64,000 bases of DNA from positions 1-64,000 of the forward strand of contig QMRC01000008.1 in NCBI GenBank assembly GCA_003649205.1, written 5' to 3'. Source of the stretch: Thermoprotei archaeon. Lineage in GTDB: Archaea > Thermoproteota > Thermoprotei > Thermoproteales > B15-G16. The translations under genes were made by a program, and so were the position numbers. Numbering within the stretch: the first letter of the stretch is position 1; the number at the start of each line of letters is the position of its first letter. The notes under the pieces are model-generated. The model searched no databases and was not told the DNA's origin. It was given only the letters and a program-made list of their open reading frames with translations. Below are positions 29,805 through 39,157 of the stretch, in pieces.

Positions 29805-30450
29805 AGCTCACACCTCCAGAAGCAAGCCTCTCAACTTGCTCCCTCAACCTATCGACTTCACTTCCCAACCTAGTTATCTGAGTCGTCATCTCTCGTAGTG
29901 TACCGCTTATAGAGTCCATCCTCTCCTGTAACCTACTCAGCATAGACTCTAGCCTCGATACGCTTGCATCAACCTTCTCGACAATATCTGATAGGCTAGA
30001 CACTATTCTAGGGATGTTGCTCATAGCTGTATCACGGGTTAGTGTGGTGACTAGGTTCTTCATCTCGTTCACATCATTGCTCAGAACTGCAAGTGTCTCA
30101 AGTACCTTTCTGAACTCTGCAAAGCTCTCAATACGTTCTCGTACCTCCTCAACAACCCTCTCGGCTACCATAGACGACAACCTCTCACCTGCAGTGCTAA
30201 CTGCCTTCTCCACAGCTACTAACGATACGGACTGTACCGATGACGCTACTGCCTTAGCAACTATATCAGATGTACTCGACTCAACTAGGTGAATCCTCCT
30301 CTCTAACTCACTTACCTTAGCTCTAAGCTCACTAACCTCACTCCTTATCTTCTGTATCTCAGGCTCAATAGCTCTAGCAACAGCCTCAGCAATCACCCTA
30401 ATCGTCTCCTGCACCCTTCTCTGCTCCTCGGGAGTAGGTACCTGACTCAT
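29791..30450 (-). CDS. Coiled-coil protein
   Basis: 219 aa, almost entirely heptad-patterned helix. Confidence 0.7.
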   Translation of the reverse strand: MSQVPTPEEQRRVQETIRVIAEAVARAIEPEIQKIRSEVSELRAKVSELERRIHLVESSTSDIVAKAVASSVQSVSLVAVEKAVSTAGERLSSMVAERVVEEVRERIESFAEFRKVLETLAVLSNDVNEMKNLVTTLTRDTAMSNIPRIVSSLSDIVEKVDASVSRLESMLSRLQERMDSISGTLREMTTQITRLGSEVDRLREQVERLASGGVSFESS

Positions 30451-30452
30451 AC

Positions 30453-30818
30453 CTACTCACGCTCCTTCACACTTGGGTAGAAGTACCTAATGACTTCAGA
30501 TGGTACTGAAGATACGACAACCCTATCAAGTGCATCAACTGGTATGTAGCCAAGTGCATAGGACTTCAGTAACTCACTACCAACCTTCTCCTTCTCTAGG
30601 TGATTTCTCAGCTTTGCAATCATCTGATCTACAATTCTGTGCTCTATACCTACACCAATGAGGAACCCTGACACTAGACCGAATATCACTGCTACGAAAG
30701 GTGTTGTCAGTATTGCTAGCTCTGGTGCTGATGTGTACAGCACTGTGATTAAGACGAAGTAGATAAGTAGTACTGCAATACCTAGCAGTATGAAGATAGG
30801 TACCCTACCAAACTTCAT
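30453..30818 (-). CDS. Membrane protein, 2 TM
   Basis: 121 aa, two hydrophobic segments. Confidence 0.65.
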   Translation of the reverse strand: MKFGRVPIFILLGIAVLLIYFVLITVLYTSAPELAILTTPFVAVIFGLVSGFLIGVGIEHRIVDQMIAKLRNHLEKEKVGSELLKSYALGYIPVDALDRVVVSSVPSEVIRYFYPSVKERE

Positions 30819-30897
30819 GTATACACCAAAGGTGTTGTCTATACATGAATATTTAAATTCTCTGGTCTATCTCCGTTAAGTACTGGGGTTGAGGAGT

Positions 30898-31008
30898 ATG
30901 TCCTCGTGGTTTGAGGAGGTTAAGAAGAAGCTCAAGCAGAAGGAGAGGGAGAGCGAGCTAGAGGTCATGTTTGGTAGTGAGGAGGGTAAGAAGCTGGATG
31001 CGTGTTGA
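30898..31008 (+). CDS. Short charged peptide, 36 aa (MSSWFEEVKKKLKQKERESELEVMFGSEEGKKLDAC)
   Basis: ATG-to-stop frame overlapping the start of the radical SAM gene; AT-rich TATA-like element upstream (atatttaaa). Below track length cutoff. Confidence 0.4.
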   Translation: MSSWFEEVKKKLKQKERESELEVMFGSEEGKKLDAC

Positions 31009-31741
31009 GAAGCTAACTGTAGTATTTGAGGTAACGTACAGGTGTCCCTTCTCATGCCCACACTGTTTTCAACCTAAGAACCTGTCGAGAGAGGTATCAC
31101 CTAACGAGTTTCACTTCGTGCTCAATCTCATTAAGAAGGTTACAGACTTCAAACACGCAACAGTGATACTGTCTGGAGGAGAGCCGTGTACTGCACGACA
31201 CCTATCCACGTACATAGATATAGCGAAGCACCTAGGGTATGACGTAGTTCTCGAAACTAGATGGCTACCCCCAATGACAGTACTAGAGCATCTAAAACAT
31301 GTTGTTGTCTCTATAGATTCGTGGAATCTTGAGCTAGGTAAAGCTATTGTCAACTACGTACACAAGCTAGGAGGTAGAGTTGCCGTAAGGACAACACTTG
31401 TTAGGAATGGTCTAAGTACACTGAGTGAAATACTCAACTTCTGCATGAGTAAGAACATCCCACTAGCTGTCGCACCCTACATAGGTACTAACACCGATCT
31501 AAGACCTACAAAGTTCGAGGTACAGAAGGCTCTAGACATGCTGTCAATGTATAGAGAGGTCTACTACATGTCGAACTGCATGGTAGGGAAGTCCATTGTG
31601 GTAGACCCGTACCTAAACGCTAGGTCATGTGTCTTCCTCTTCGATGATGTCATCTCGATAGTTCACTATAGGGAGAAAGCTATTGAGAAGGTACTTCAGG
31701 GTAAAAAGTATAGGTGTATTGAGTATGGATTAGTACCGTAG
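30998..31741 (+). CDS. Radical SAM enzyme (candidate NrdG-like activase or other maturase)
   Basis: CPFSCPHC (CxxxCxxC), ILSGGEPCT; additional C-terminal cysteines. Track start 30971 is TTG; ATG at 30998 preferred. Confidence 0.82.
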   Translation: MRVEKLTVVFEVTYRCPFSCPHCFQPKNLSREVSPNEFHFVLNLIKKVTDFKHATVILSGGEPCTARHLSTYIDIAKHLGYDVVLETRWLPPMTVLEHLKHVVVSIDSWNLELGKAIVNYVHKLGGRVAVRTTLVRNGLSTLSEILNFCMSKNIPLAVAPYIGTNTDLRPTKFEVQKALDMLSMYREVYYMSNCMVGKSIVVDPYLNARSCVFLFDDVISIVHYREKAIEKVLQGKKYRCIEYGLVP

Positions 31742-32269
31742 GAATGTTGGTACTGCAATTACCTCGACTAGGTACAGCATTACGTAGCCGAAGAGACCTA
31801 GAGCAACACCTAGTACTGCTGAGAGCAGTAGGATGTACCTCGGTTTGTCGAGTGGTAGAAATGTTAGGTGTTTCAGTACTTCCCTCATTATGTACTTAAC
31901 AGATATGCCGTACATGAAGCCCCATAGGAAGATCACTGGATTCGTTACACCTGCAAATACGTATGCCATGATGTACCCTGTAACTAGTGCACACACTATT
32001 GCAGATACCTCATCTACTGCAGTACCTACCATACTTCTACTCTCGACTTGATGTACGTACTTCGGTACTCTAATGGCTACGAGTGACTTACCTAGTGCCT
32101 TGGATATCATGTACATGACTACGTAGTTGTAGCTAACGAACATAGACGCTATGAACTGATTAACCAAGTCATCCCCAGCACAGAGCAACCTTATCGTAAG
32201 TATTGCAAATGCAGTAGCTACAGAGTGATAGAGCCCCAGCACCTTCTCAACAATGTCCTTACTCGACAT
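31730..32269 (-). CDS. Multi-TM membrane protein ending FLRY
   Basis: 179 aa hydrophobic. Confidence 0.65.
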   Translation of the reverse strand: MSSKDIVEKVLGLYHSVATAFAILTIRLLCAGDDLVNQFIASMFVSYNYVVMYMISKALGKSLVAIRVPKYVHQVESRSMVGTAVDEVSAIVCALVTGYIMAYVFAGVTNPVIFLWGFMYGISVKYIMREVLKHLTFLPLDKPRYILLLSAVLGVALGLFGYVMLYLVEVIAVPTFLRY

Positions 32270-32290
32270 TACTGTCCCCTACCTCAGTCC

Positions 32291-32587
32291 CTACTTCTTC
32301 TCACTACTTACCCCTGCTCTTTCTCGGACTAGAGACTTTAACTCTCTAAGCGATATGTCGAGACCTTTCGTTATTGTAGCTATTACATCTTGCATGCAGA
32401 GGCTGTAGTGGTGCCAGAACTCATCTTCGTTCTTAGCTAGCTTCGAAGCTACCTTGATGCAGTACATGAACGCTGGTTTCAAGTACTCAACTGGGTGACC
32501 TATACCGAACTTGTCTGAGTAGTTCTTTGTTAGGTACTCCTCAAGTGCTTTCTCAAGTTCAGAAGCTACCTTCTCTACTGTTGACAT
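32291..32587 (-). CDS. Hypothetical protein
   Basis: 98 aa, helical, operon context. Confidence 0.55.
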   Translation of the reverse strand: MSTVEKVASELEKALEEYLTKNYSDKFGIGHPVEYLKPAFMYCIKVASKLAKNEDEFWHHYSLCMQDVIATITKGLDISLRELKSLVRERAGVSSEKK

Positions 32588-32623
32588 ACATGAGAAAAAG
32601 GAGGAGTGGAGAAATTAAATGTT

Positions 32624-33340
32624 TTAGACGTACTTCACTCTTCTAGTTGATGCTACTGACTTAGCTCCAGCCCTCATCAATATTGCTAGTGCAACTATGA
32701 ATATTATCGCAATGCCGATAGCTACAAACCAGAAGTACGTCACTGGTATGACGTAGACTAGCTGGTAGTAGCCCATGACATCGTAGTCTCTATCTACTGT
32801 GATTGTGAGTGATGGTTCTGTTAGCTCACTTGTGTCGTATGTTAGCTTCTTGAAGACTGCCTTCCTCAGTAGCTCTACCTTGTGCTCCTTCGGATATATA
32901 ATTGTCACCGTCTCAGCCATGTAGATGGTTGCATTGGTGTTTACTGTGTAGTTTAGCTTAGTTGCATTGATGCTCACTATCACGGGTATGGAGTACGTTA
33001 GGTTTGCTAGAAGCCTCACCTTGTGTAGTGTCGTTAGGTTGTACTCAACAGTACCGTTAACTATGTCACTTGGTTTGAAGGTCTTCAGTGCGTACTCACC
33101 AGTTGCTAGCGTTATAATCACTGTGAAGTCCTTGCTGGTGTCGATATCTACAACTGCCCAACCTGTTGAGTTTGTTGTTGCTTCAGCAACCTTCTTACCG
33201 TCCTGATAGACGGCGAGTGGCACACCTGCGACTGCCTCGGTCTTATTCACTACGTGGATGTACACCTTATCTGGTTCTGCAAGTGCAATTGGTACTGCGA
33301 GCACTAGTGCTATTGCTAGCAGTAGCAGTAGGTACCTCAT
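32624..33340 (-). CDS. Type I membrane protein ending RRVKYV
   Basis: Signal peptide, carboxypeptidase-regulatory-like ectodomain, C-terminal TM. Confidence 0.75.
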   Translation of the reverse strand: MRYLLLLLAIALVLAVPIALAEPDKVYIHVVNKTEAVAGVPLAVYQDGKKVAEATTNSTGWAVVDIDTSKDFTVIITLATGEYALKTFKPSDIVNGTVEYNLTTLHKVRLLANLTYSIPVIVSINATKLNYTVNTNATIYMAETVTIIYPKEHKVELLRKAVFKKLTYDTSELTEPSLTITVDRDYDVMGYYQLVYVIPVTYFWFVAIGIAIIFIVALAILMRAGAKSVASTRRVKYV

Positions 33341-33395
33341 ACCTCTTCACCACTCCTGATAGGAGTACTAAACCTACTTTTTAATAAGTTTCTTA

Positions 33396-34901
33396 TCAAC
33401 TCCTTATCTTCTCCCTAGGTACTCCGTAACCCATCCAGATGTCCTTCATCTTCAGCTCGATAGCACCGAAGAGAGCGTACTTCTCACACCAGCTCATCAA
33501 GGTCTTCCTCACATCCTCTGGAGTTGGCTCCCTCCCAATAACCTCCCTATACAGCTGAACTACCTTAGCACACATCCCAGCTACACACGGAGTAGCCATC
33601 GAGGTACCCGACATCATGACGTAGTACTCACCTATCTTGAGGGGTAGGTTGTACTCATCGATTAACTGCTCGTAAAGTGAGTACACCGTAACTGGTAGGC
33701 AGGAGACAACCCACACACCTGCACCACAGCAATCAGGCTTAATCCTACCATCTATTGTCGGACCTGCAGAGCTGAAGCTAGCTACTTGATCTAGGTATGG
33801 ATCCATTGCTCCTACGCTAATTACCTTGTGTGCACATGCAGGTATGTTTATCGTGTATGGGAAGATGTAGTTGTTACCCATCGCAACACACACCACGATA
33901 CCTTTCTCAACCAACTTATCGCATGCTAGCGATATTGGGTCACTACCATCACTAGCCTTCGGTATACCCCACGAGAACGAGCACACCTTTATCTTGAACC
34001 TCTCAGCATTTCTGTAGATCCACTCAAGTGCATCAAGTATGATGTCACTAGATGAGTAACCCTCCCTACTAAATGCCTTAACCACAACAAGCTCACTAGC
34101 AGGAGCAAGACCCATGTACCTACCATTACTAGCAACACCCCTAGATGCTACAATACCAGCACAGTGCGTACCATGTCCGTTGCAGTCTATCCAAGGGTAC
34201 TCGGTTAGGTTGTAGGTCTCTACTAGTTGTCTCTCGAATTCCCATGCCTCTTCAAGAGTTCCGTTAACACCCTTAATCCATGTGAGTGGTGTTCCTTCTT
34301 TAGTTCTTACAAGCATTGAGACGAGTACTTTAACTGCATCTCTCAGATCTGGATGTAGGTAATCTACACCGCTATCAACTATACACACTACTACACCTCT
34401 ACCAGTTAGGTACCTCGATCTGTGGTAATCTCGCTTTATGTCACCACTGTATGCTATCGCTATGGGTAGTGTCTCCGTTAGCTCTGACCTAGTCATTATC
34501 ATACCAATCCACTTACTGATAGGTTCTGGGAATGTTGGCTTCATCGAGCCGAAGACCGATATTGAGAATTGAGCTATTGACTTAACCTCATCTAGACTTC
34601 TCGCACAGTACTTCACAATTACTAAATCACCGAACCTCCAAGTCTTCACTATTCGACTTCTATCGAGTTTACTGAGGTTCTCAGCATTTAGGGATATGTA
34701 GACTGTGCATGGGTATGCTGTTGAGTTCATCAGCTCTGGATCAATGTGTGTCAGTAGGTAGCTTATAGATGCTGAGTACCAGAACGCACTTGAGAAACCT
34801 AGGAGTGTACCCACTACAGTAAGCACTGTCACTACTGCTATGTAGAGCCTTCTCCTAGCTCTTACACGTACCTTCCTGTACTCAGCACCTAGGTAGCTCA
34901 T
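33396..34901 (-). CDS. Subtilisin-like serine protease (S8), membrane-anchored
   Basis: Asp VVCIVDSGVDYLHPDL, His NGHGTHCAGIVAS, Ser SGTSMATPCVAGMCA; N-terminal TM. Confidence 0.93.
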   Translation of the reverse strand: MSYLGAEYRKVRVRARRRLYIAVVTVLTVVGTLLGFSSAFWYSASISYLLTHIDPELMNSTAYPCTVYISLNAENLSKLDRSRIVKTWRFGDLVIVKYCARSLDEVKSIAQFSISVFGSMKPTFPEPISKWIGMIMTRSELTETLPIAIAYSGDIKRDYHRSRYLTGRGVVVCIVDSGVDYLHPDLRDAVKVLVSMLVRTKEGTPLTWIKGVNGTLEEAWEFERQLVETYNLTEYPWIDCNGHGTHCAGIVASRGVASNGRYMGLAPASELVVVKAFSREGYSSSDIILDALEWIYRNAERFKIKVCSFSWGIPKASDGSDPISLACDKLVEKGIVVCVAMGNNYIFPYTINIPACAHKVISVGAMDPYLDQVASFSSAGPTIDGRIKPDCCGAGVWVVSCLPVTVYSLYEQLIDEYNLPLKIGEYYVMMSGTSMATPCVAGMCAKVVQLYREVIGREPTPEDVRKTLMSWCEKYALFGAIELKMKDIWMGYGVPREKIRS

Positions 34902-35326
34902 AGGTACTTCACCGCTCTAACACTCACTACCTTCCTACCGTATCTGAGCTTGAACATGTCGTAGATTGCCGTTACTACCATCATAGTACCTGCTAGTATT
35001 ACACCGAACCAGAACGGTATTGTGAAGTAGTGTATGTAGAGCATTCCGTAGAGTACCATTGCCATACCTACAATACCTGAAATAGACTCAAATACGTAGT
35101 TAGCTAGTCTGTAGATGCTCTTCTCCACTGGTATAAGTGATCTACCTGTTACTGATCTAGCGACATCATCTAGAGCATCTACACTAGACAGTAGCACTAA
35201 CACAGCAAGTAGTGGTGCTTCAGGACTTGTCATGGTTGCGAAGAACATCGCAACTATGAGAAGGAACACAAAGGTGAAACCATTCAGAGCAGTAACGAGT
35301 ACCCTAGTTAGCAAGTTGATCACCAT
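34898..35326 (-). CDS. Multi-TM protein ending RAVKYL
   Basis: 142 aa, TM segments, basic C-terminal tail. Confidence 0.7.
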   Translation of the reverse strand: MVINLLTRVLVTALNGFTFVFLLIVAMFFATMTSPEAPLLAVLVLLSSVDALDDVARSVTGRSLIPVEKSIYRLANYVFESISGIVGMAMVLYGMLYIHYFTIPFWFGVILAGTMMVVTAIYDMFKLRYGRKVVSVRAVKYL

Positions 35327-35359
35327 AAATAAAAAGGGAAGAGAGAAGGATTTAGGTGT

Positions 35360-35821
35360 TTACTCCTTGGTACCGAGCTTAGGTTTTGGTAGCTTTCCGA
35401 GGAAGAACAGTACTGCTAGTACTACGGCACCAGCTATGATTCCAGCTATGATGAGCGACTGCACGAATGTCATTAGGAGGAACTCTGTGTAGCTAGGTGT
35501 TGCATAGTGTAGTGCTAGTGGGAGGTAGCCCTTAACTGATGCACCCCACAGTATCAGTGCTAGACCGAGACCGAGCATGTAGTAGAACGGCTTAATCCTC
35601 TCGTACTTTGCTGGTAGGAACTCACCTATCATGAACCACACTGCAACTGCAAACACTGTCAACCCTGCTAGCAGTGGAGAGACCTTGAGCATTGTAACGA
35701 CTGTCAGTATGATCACTAGTACAACCATGAAGGCAATGAAGCTTAAGTACCTCCTCACTTCCGCTCTTCCTCTCCCTGCCTGCTTCGGCACTACGTAGAC
35801 TAGCTTAGCCATACTCCACAC
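35360..35821 (-). CDS. Multi-TM protein (possible virion membrane protein)
   Basis: 153 aa, ~4 TM. Confidence 0.65.
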   Translation of the reverse strand: MWSMAKLVYVVPKQAGRGRAEVRRYLSFIAFMVVLVIILTVVTMLKVSPLLAGLTVFAVAVWFMIGEFLPAKYERIKPFYYMLGLGLALILWGASVKGYLPLALHYATPSYTEFLLMTFVQSLIIAGIIAGAVVLAVLFFLGKLPKPKLGTKE

Positions 35822-35865
35822 CTAAGTTAAACAGCGACTACAAACATTTAAAGGTTCCACTTCCC

Positions 35866-36441
35866 TTAGAGGTACCTCTCTAAGTAACCGCAGAAACGTC
35901 TTAATCTAGCTCTCTTCACCTTCTTCTCAGTACGTATCTCGTTAATTGTTGCAACTAAGTTGTTGATGATGTGACCAAGCACTGATGCGAGTCCGTAACC
36001 TCTACTCCACATGTACCACGATACTAGAGCAAGGCTTCCGAAGTGAATTAAACCAACGAGAACTACCTTAAGTACTTCCCTTCTCCTACCTCTACTGCTC
36101 GGTACTAGCTCAAGTACACTATCTACCCAACCCCCAATGTGTAGAATAGCCCACAGCACTGCAGTTAACAAGCTGAGCCAAGGGCTCACGAGTAGTGGTA
36201 GTGCAAAGAAGACAATCTCCTCCAGTATAGGTATTGTGAATCCTGACTGAAGTGTAGTTAGTACAGGTGACTCAATTGGTACGTACCACATGTAGGTGAA
36301 CCAGTGCCTAACATCTGACCTCCTAGGTACGTACCCTATCCTCACGAATTTAATTGGGATTTGAGTCAGTACGTTAACTAACCAGTACACTATGAACCAC
36401 TTACACAGCTCAACAGCATTGAGAGAGAACACTAGAGTCAT
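35866..36441 (-). CDS. CPBP/CAAX-protease-like membrane protein, divergent, ends LERYL
   Basis: PILEEIVFFALPLL and WAILHIGG motifs in TM context. Confidence 0.6.
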   Translation of the reverse strand: MTLVFSLNAVELCKWFIVYWLVNVLTQIPIKFVRIGYVPRRSDVRHWFTYMWYVPIESPVLTTLQSGFTIPILEEIVFFALPLLVSPWLSLLTAVLWAILHIGGWVDSVLELVPSSRGRRREVLKVVLVGLIHFGSLALVSWYMWSRGYGLASVLGHIINNLVATINEIRTEKKVKRARLRRFCGYLERYL

Positions 36442-36995
36442 GCTTCAAGTCCCTCACTTCTTGCGAATTCCTTTAGGTCTCGAATCTTTGTCTCGTAGTG
36501 TGGTATGAATACTACACGTAATATCAGCTGTATAAATGCTAAGATCATGAAGGCTAGGTACGTGTAAATACCTGTGTAGGTTAGAGCAACTGTACCACAG
36601 AATAGGTGAATTAGGAAGTCTACAAAGTAGAGAGGTAATGGAATTCTGATCTCAACCTCTTCACTCGGTATTCTAACTCCGTAGATTGCAAATATTATTA
36701 TAAATGTGATGAGTATGTAGCAGTCGTAGAAGATCTTGATGTATGGTGTGATGGCACGTATGTATGCTGGTAATCTAACAAATACACCTCTAAGTGCCTC
36801 GAAGACAATCACTGGTGGGATACCTAGTACAGTGAATGTATGGGTTACTACGAGTAGAAAGTACGCCACAAATGAGAGATTCGCAATTCTCCTGAACCTT
36901 CTCTCAAAGGCTTCAGCTTCTATAGGTGTGAACGTTAATCTAGCTAGTTCCTCAAGCTCTCTCGAAACGTCACCTCTCTCACGTTCTTCAGCCAC
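36438..36995 (-). CDS. Multi-TM membrane protein
   Basis: 185 aa, ~4 TM. Confidence 0.65.
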   Translation of the reverse strand: MAEERERGDVSRELEELARLTFTPIEAEAFERRFRRIANLSFVAYFLLVVTHTFTVLGIPPVIVFEALRGVFVRLPAYIRAITPYIKIFYDCYILITFIIIFAIYGVRIPSEEVEIRIPLPLYFVDFLIHLFCGTVALTYTGIYTYLAFMILAFIQLILRVVFIPHYETKIRDLKEFARSEGLEA

Positions 36996-37381
36996 TAGAT
37001 GCTCACCTCCTCACAGCCTGTAGGTAGTGTAACTGGATCTAGTACGAGATCTCCATTTTCATCAGCGTCGGTGACGTCTATGTACCTCCAACCGCTCGAT
37101 CCCTTGAAGTAGCAAGCTACTACACACCTAGTTCTCAAACCTACCTTTCTGAGAACTCTAGCAAATTCGTGCAGTTGCTTAAGCTGGTGTAGAGGTAACC
37201 TAACTACACTTCCTCTACTCGTCTTAACCTCAACTAGGTACACCGTACCTTGCTTAAACACTATGAAGTCAGGTGTACCAAAGCGACACAGCGGTACATA
37301 CGGTAGTCCCCTACTCCTCAATTTCATCTCAAATTTCTTCTCACCCTCTCTACCAATGATCCTCCTAAGTACTCTCTGCAT
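36995..37381 (-). CDS. Holliday-junction-resolvase-like PD-(D/E)XK nuclease
   Basis: GREGEKKFEMKLRSRG...FGTPDFIVFKQGTVYLVEVKTSRG. Confidence 0.8.
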   Translation of the reverse strand: MQRVLRRIIGREGEKKFEMKLRSRGLPYVPLCRFGTPDFIVFKQGTVYLVEVKTSRGSVVRLPLHQLKQLHEFARVLRKVGLRTRCVVACYFKGSSGWRYIDVTDADENGDLVLDPVTLPTGCEEVSI

Positions 37382-37432
37382 CTAGTACCTATACCTCATA
37401 CTTTAATATATGTTCTATGTGATGTACTCAAT

Positions 37433-37693
37433 ATGGGCTATCGAGCAGTTCTGAGAATTGTCTCTGCGGGAATGTCATTACTTGCAGATACTCTAGACCT
37501 AATCCCTGCTCTGTGGATTCCAGTTCTCGGTGATGTACTCGACCTAGTTACTGTAGTACTGAATCTACTAGCTATAGGCAATTGGGGATTACTCGGCTTA
37601 CTTGAGCTAATCCCAGTACCACTCTTCGATGTTGCACCATTCCACACCCTAGCACACATACTTAGGTCTTTCTTCTCTTCGAAAGAACGTTAG
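37433..37693 (+). CDS. Small membrane protein
   Basis: 86 aa hydrophobic. Confidence 0.55.
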   Translation: MGYRAVLRIVSAGMSLLADTLDLIPALWIPVLGDVLDLVTVVLNLLAIGNWGLLGLLELIPVPLFDVAPFHTLAHILRSFFSSKER

Positions 37694-38258
37694 TCCAAGG
37701 ATTGTCACGGATGAAGTCAGGTAGATCGCTTAGGTCAGTGCTCTTGCTCTCCTCAGCTAGCTTACCGATATCTCTCCTAATCTCTTCACTAGATAGCTTA
37801 TGTACTCTAGGCTCTACTGAGTAGAGCATTGTCTTCTCTATGAACGATAGCTTACTACGTAACTCATACAGAATCTTCTTAGCCTCAGCCACATCGTAAC
37901 CCATTGACAGCAACTTATCTAACTTCATATTTATCTCATCTAACCTAGCCTTAATCTCCTCCAAATCAAAACCTAGGTAATCCCTCATAGCCTCAATAAG
38001 GACAACAGTCTTGAACTTACCCTCATCATACATCCTCCTCAACCTATACCAATCATTGAGTATTCTATGCATGAGTTCATAGAGTATATCTGTTCTAAAC
38101 ACTTGAGTTGCATATCTCAAGATCCTCATATTTGCTGGATTAGAAACAAAGGTGAAGTAGTATATTGGTCTTTGCCTCAATGATGCAACAGTTCTCTCAG
38201 TTGGCATACTGTGAATTAATACGCAGATTCTCTTTTTAACTAAAACGCTCCATAACAA
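37662..38258 (-). CDS. Helical hypothetical protein
   Basis: 198 aa; start may be internal. Confidence 0.55.
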   Translation of the reverse strand: MLWSVLVKKRICVLIHSMPTERTVASLRQRPIYYFTFVSNPANMRILRYATQVFRTDILYELMHRILNDWYRLRRMYDEGKFKTVVLIEAMRDYLGFDLEEIKARLDEINMKLDKLLSMGYDVAEAKKILYELRSKLSFIEKTMLYSVEPRVHKLSSEEIRRDIGKLAEESKSTDLSDLPDFIRDNPWTNVLSKRRKT

Positions 38259-38313
38259 ACTAAAATGCTGTAATGCAGGTAAAGACTTTTAAGCTTGACT
38301 CTACTACGTATCT

Positions 38314-38652
38314 ATGGGAACTACCATGTCTTTCGATGTTGTTATCTACTCGGTTGCTGGGAGTTTAGTTGCTGGTATCTGTACTGGTATGTTCTTGAGG
38401 TACCTCACAAAGTTCATTCTACTGCTAGCTGGTTTCGTATCCTTTGTCCTTGCTGTACTTGCTTCACTAGGAATTGTTGTCGTTAGATGGGAAGCACTCT
38501 CAACACTAATCGAGAAGATTATCACAGCTCTAGGAGGTTACGCACCAGCCGTACTAACTCTAGGTGTACCATTTGCAGTTGGGTGTATTCTAGGGTACTT
38601 CATCAAGCTACCACTAACTGTAGAAAAAAGAAGGAGAATTAGATACCTTTAA
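38314..38652 (+). CDS. FUN14-like small membrane protein ending RRRIRYL
   Basis: AGSLVAGICTGMFLRYLTKFILLLAGF pattern. Confidence 0.65.
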   Translation: MGTTMSFDVVIYSVAGSLVAGICTGMFLRYLTKFILLLAGFVSFVLAVLASLGIVVVRWEALSTLIEKIITALGGYAPAVLTLGVPFAVGCILGYFIKLPLTVEKRRRIRYL

Positions 38653-38681
38653 GGAATTGAGCACGTACCTCCTCTAATCAC

Positions 38682-39089
38682 TTAATCAATGACTACTAGG
38701 TACGATGCCTTGAACCCTGTCTCAGTAACTACTTCAACAATGTAGCTTCCCTCTGGTAGGTGCTTACATATCTTCACTAGAGCTACTTCATTCGGTTTCA
38801 CTACTACGTCAATATCCTTGATGAACTGTACTTCCTTGCCTTCTTTATACACGATGACTTGTACTAGGTGTGCACTTACCTTTCCTATGTTTCTCACGTA
38901 GATGTACAGTGTTGAGTCCTTGTAGCACACTGCCTCAATTCTCACGAATTGATTGAATACCTTTGGTATTGCTGATAGCTGTGTCTGTACGAAGCTGGAG
39001 ACAAATGCGAACACCGTCAGCACTAGTATCACTGCTACTAGGCAGTACAGCACCACGCTTAGTGTGTATGAAACTCCTTTAGACCTCAT
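38682..39089 (-). CDS. Archaeal type IV pilin/flagellin-like protein
   Basis: Short basic leader MRSKG then VSYTLSVVLYCLVAVILVLTVFAF TM, beta-rich C-terminus. Confidence 0.6.
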   Translation of the reverse strand: MRSKGVSYTLSVVLYCLVAVILVLTVFAFVSSFVQTQLSAIPKVFNQFVRIEAVCYKDSTLYIYVRNIGKVSAHLVQVIVYKEGKEVQFIKDIDVVVKPNEVALVKICKHLPEGSYIVEVVTETGFKASYLVVID

Positions 39090-39157
39090 ACTACATTCCC
39101 TACACCTCTAGTATCTTACAGAATTTTTAAGTAGTTACACATACTGAGAAGTTATGT

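Noticed and set aside
30971-30997. TTG start of the radical SAM gene at 30971
   Set aside because: ATG at 30998 gives a compact N-terminus directly before the CxxxCxxC domain and a short coupling overlap with the 36-aa ORF.
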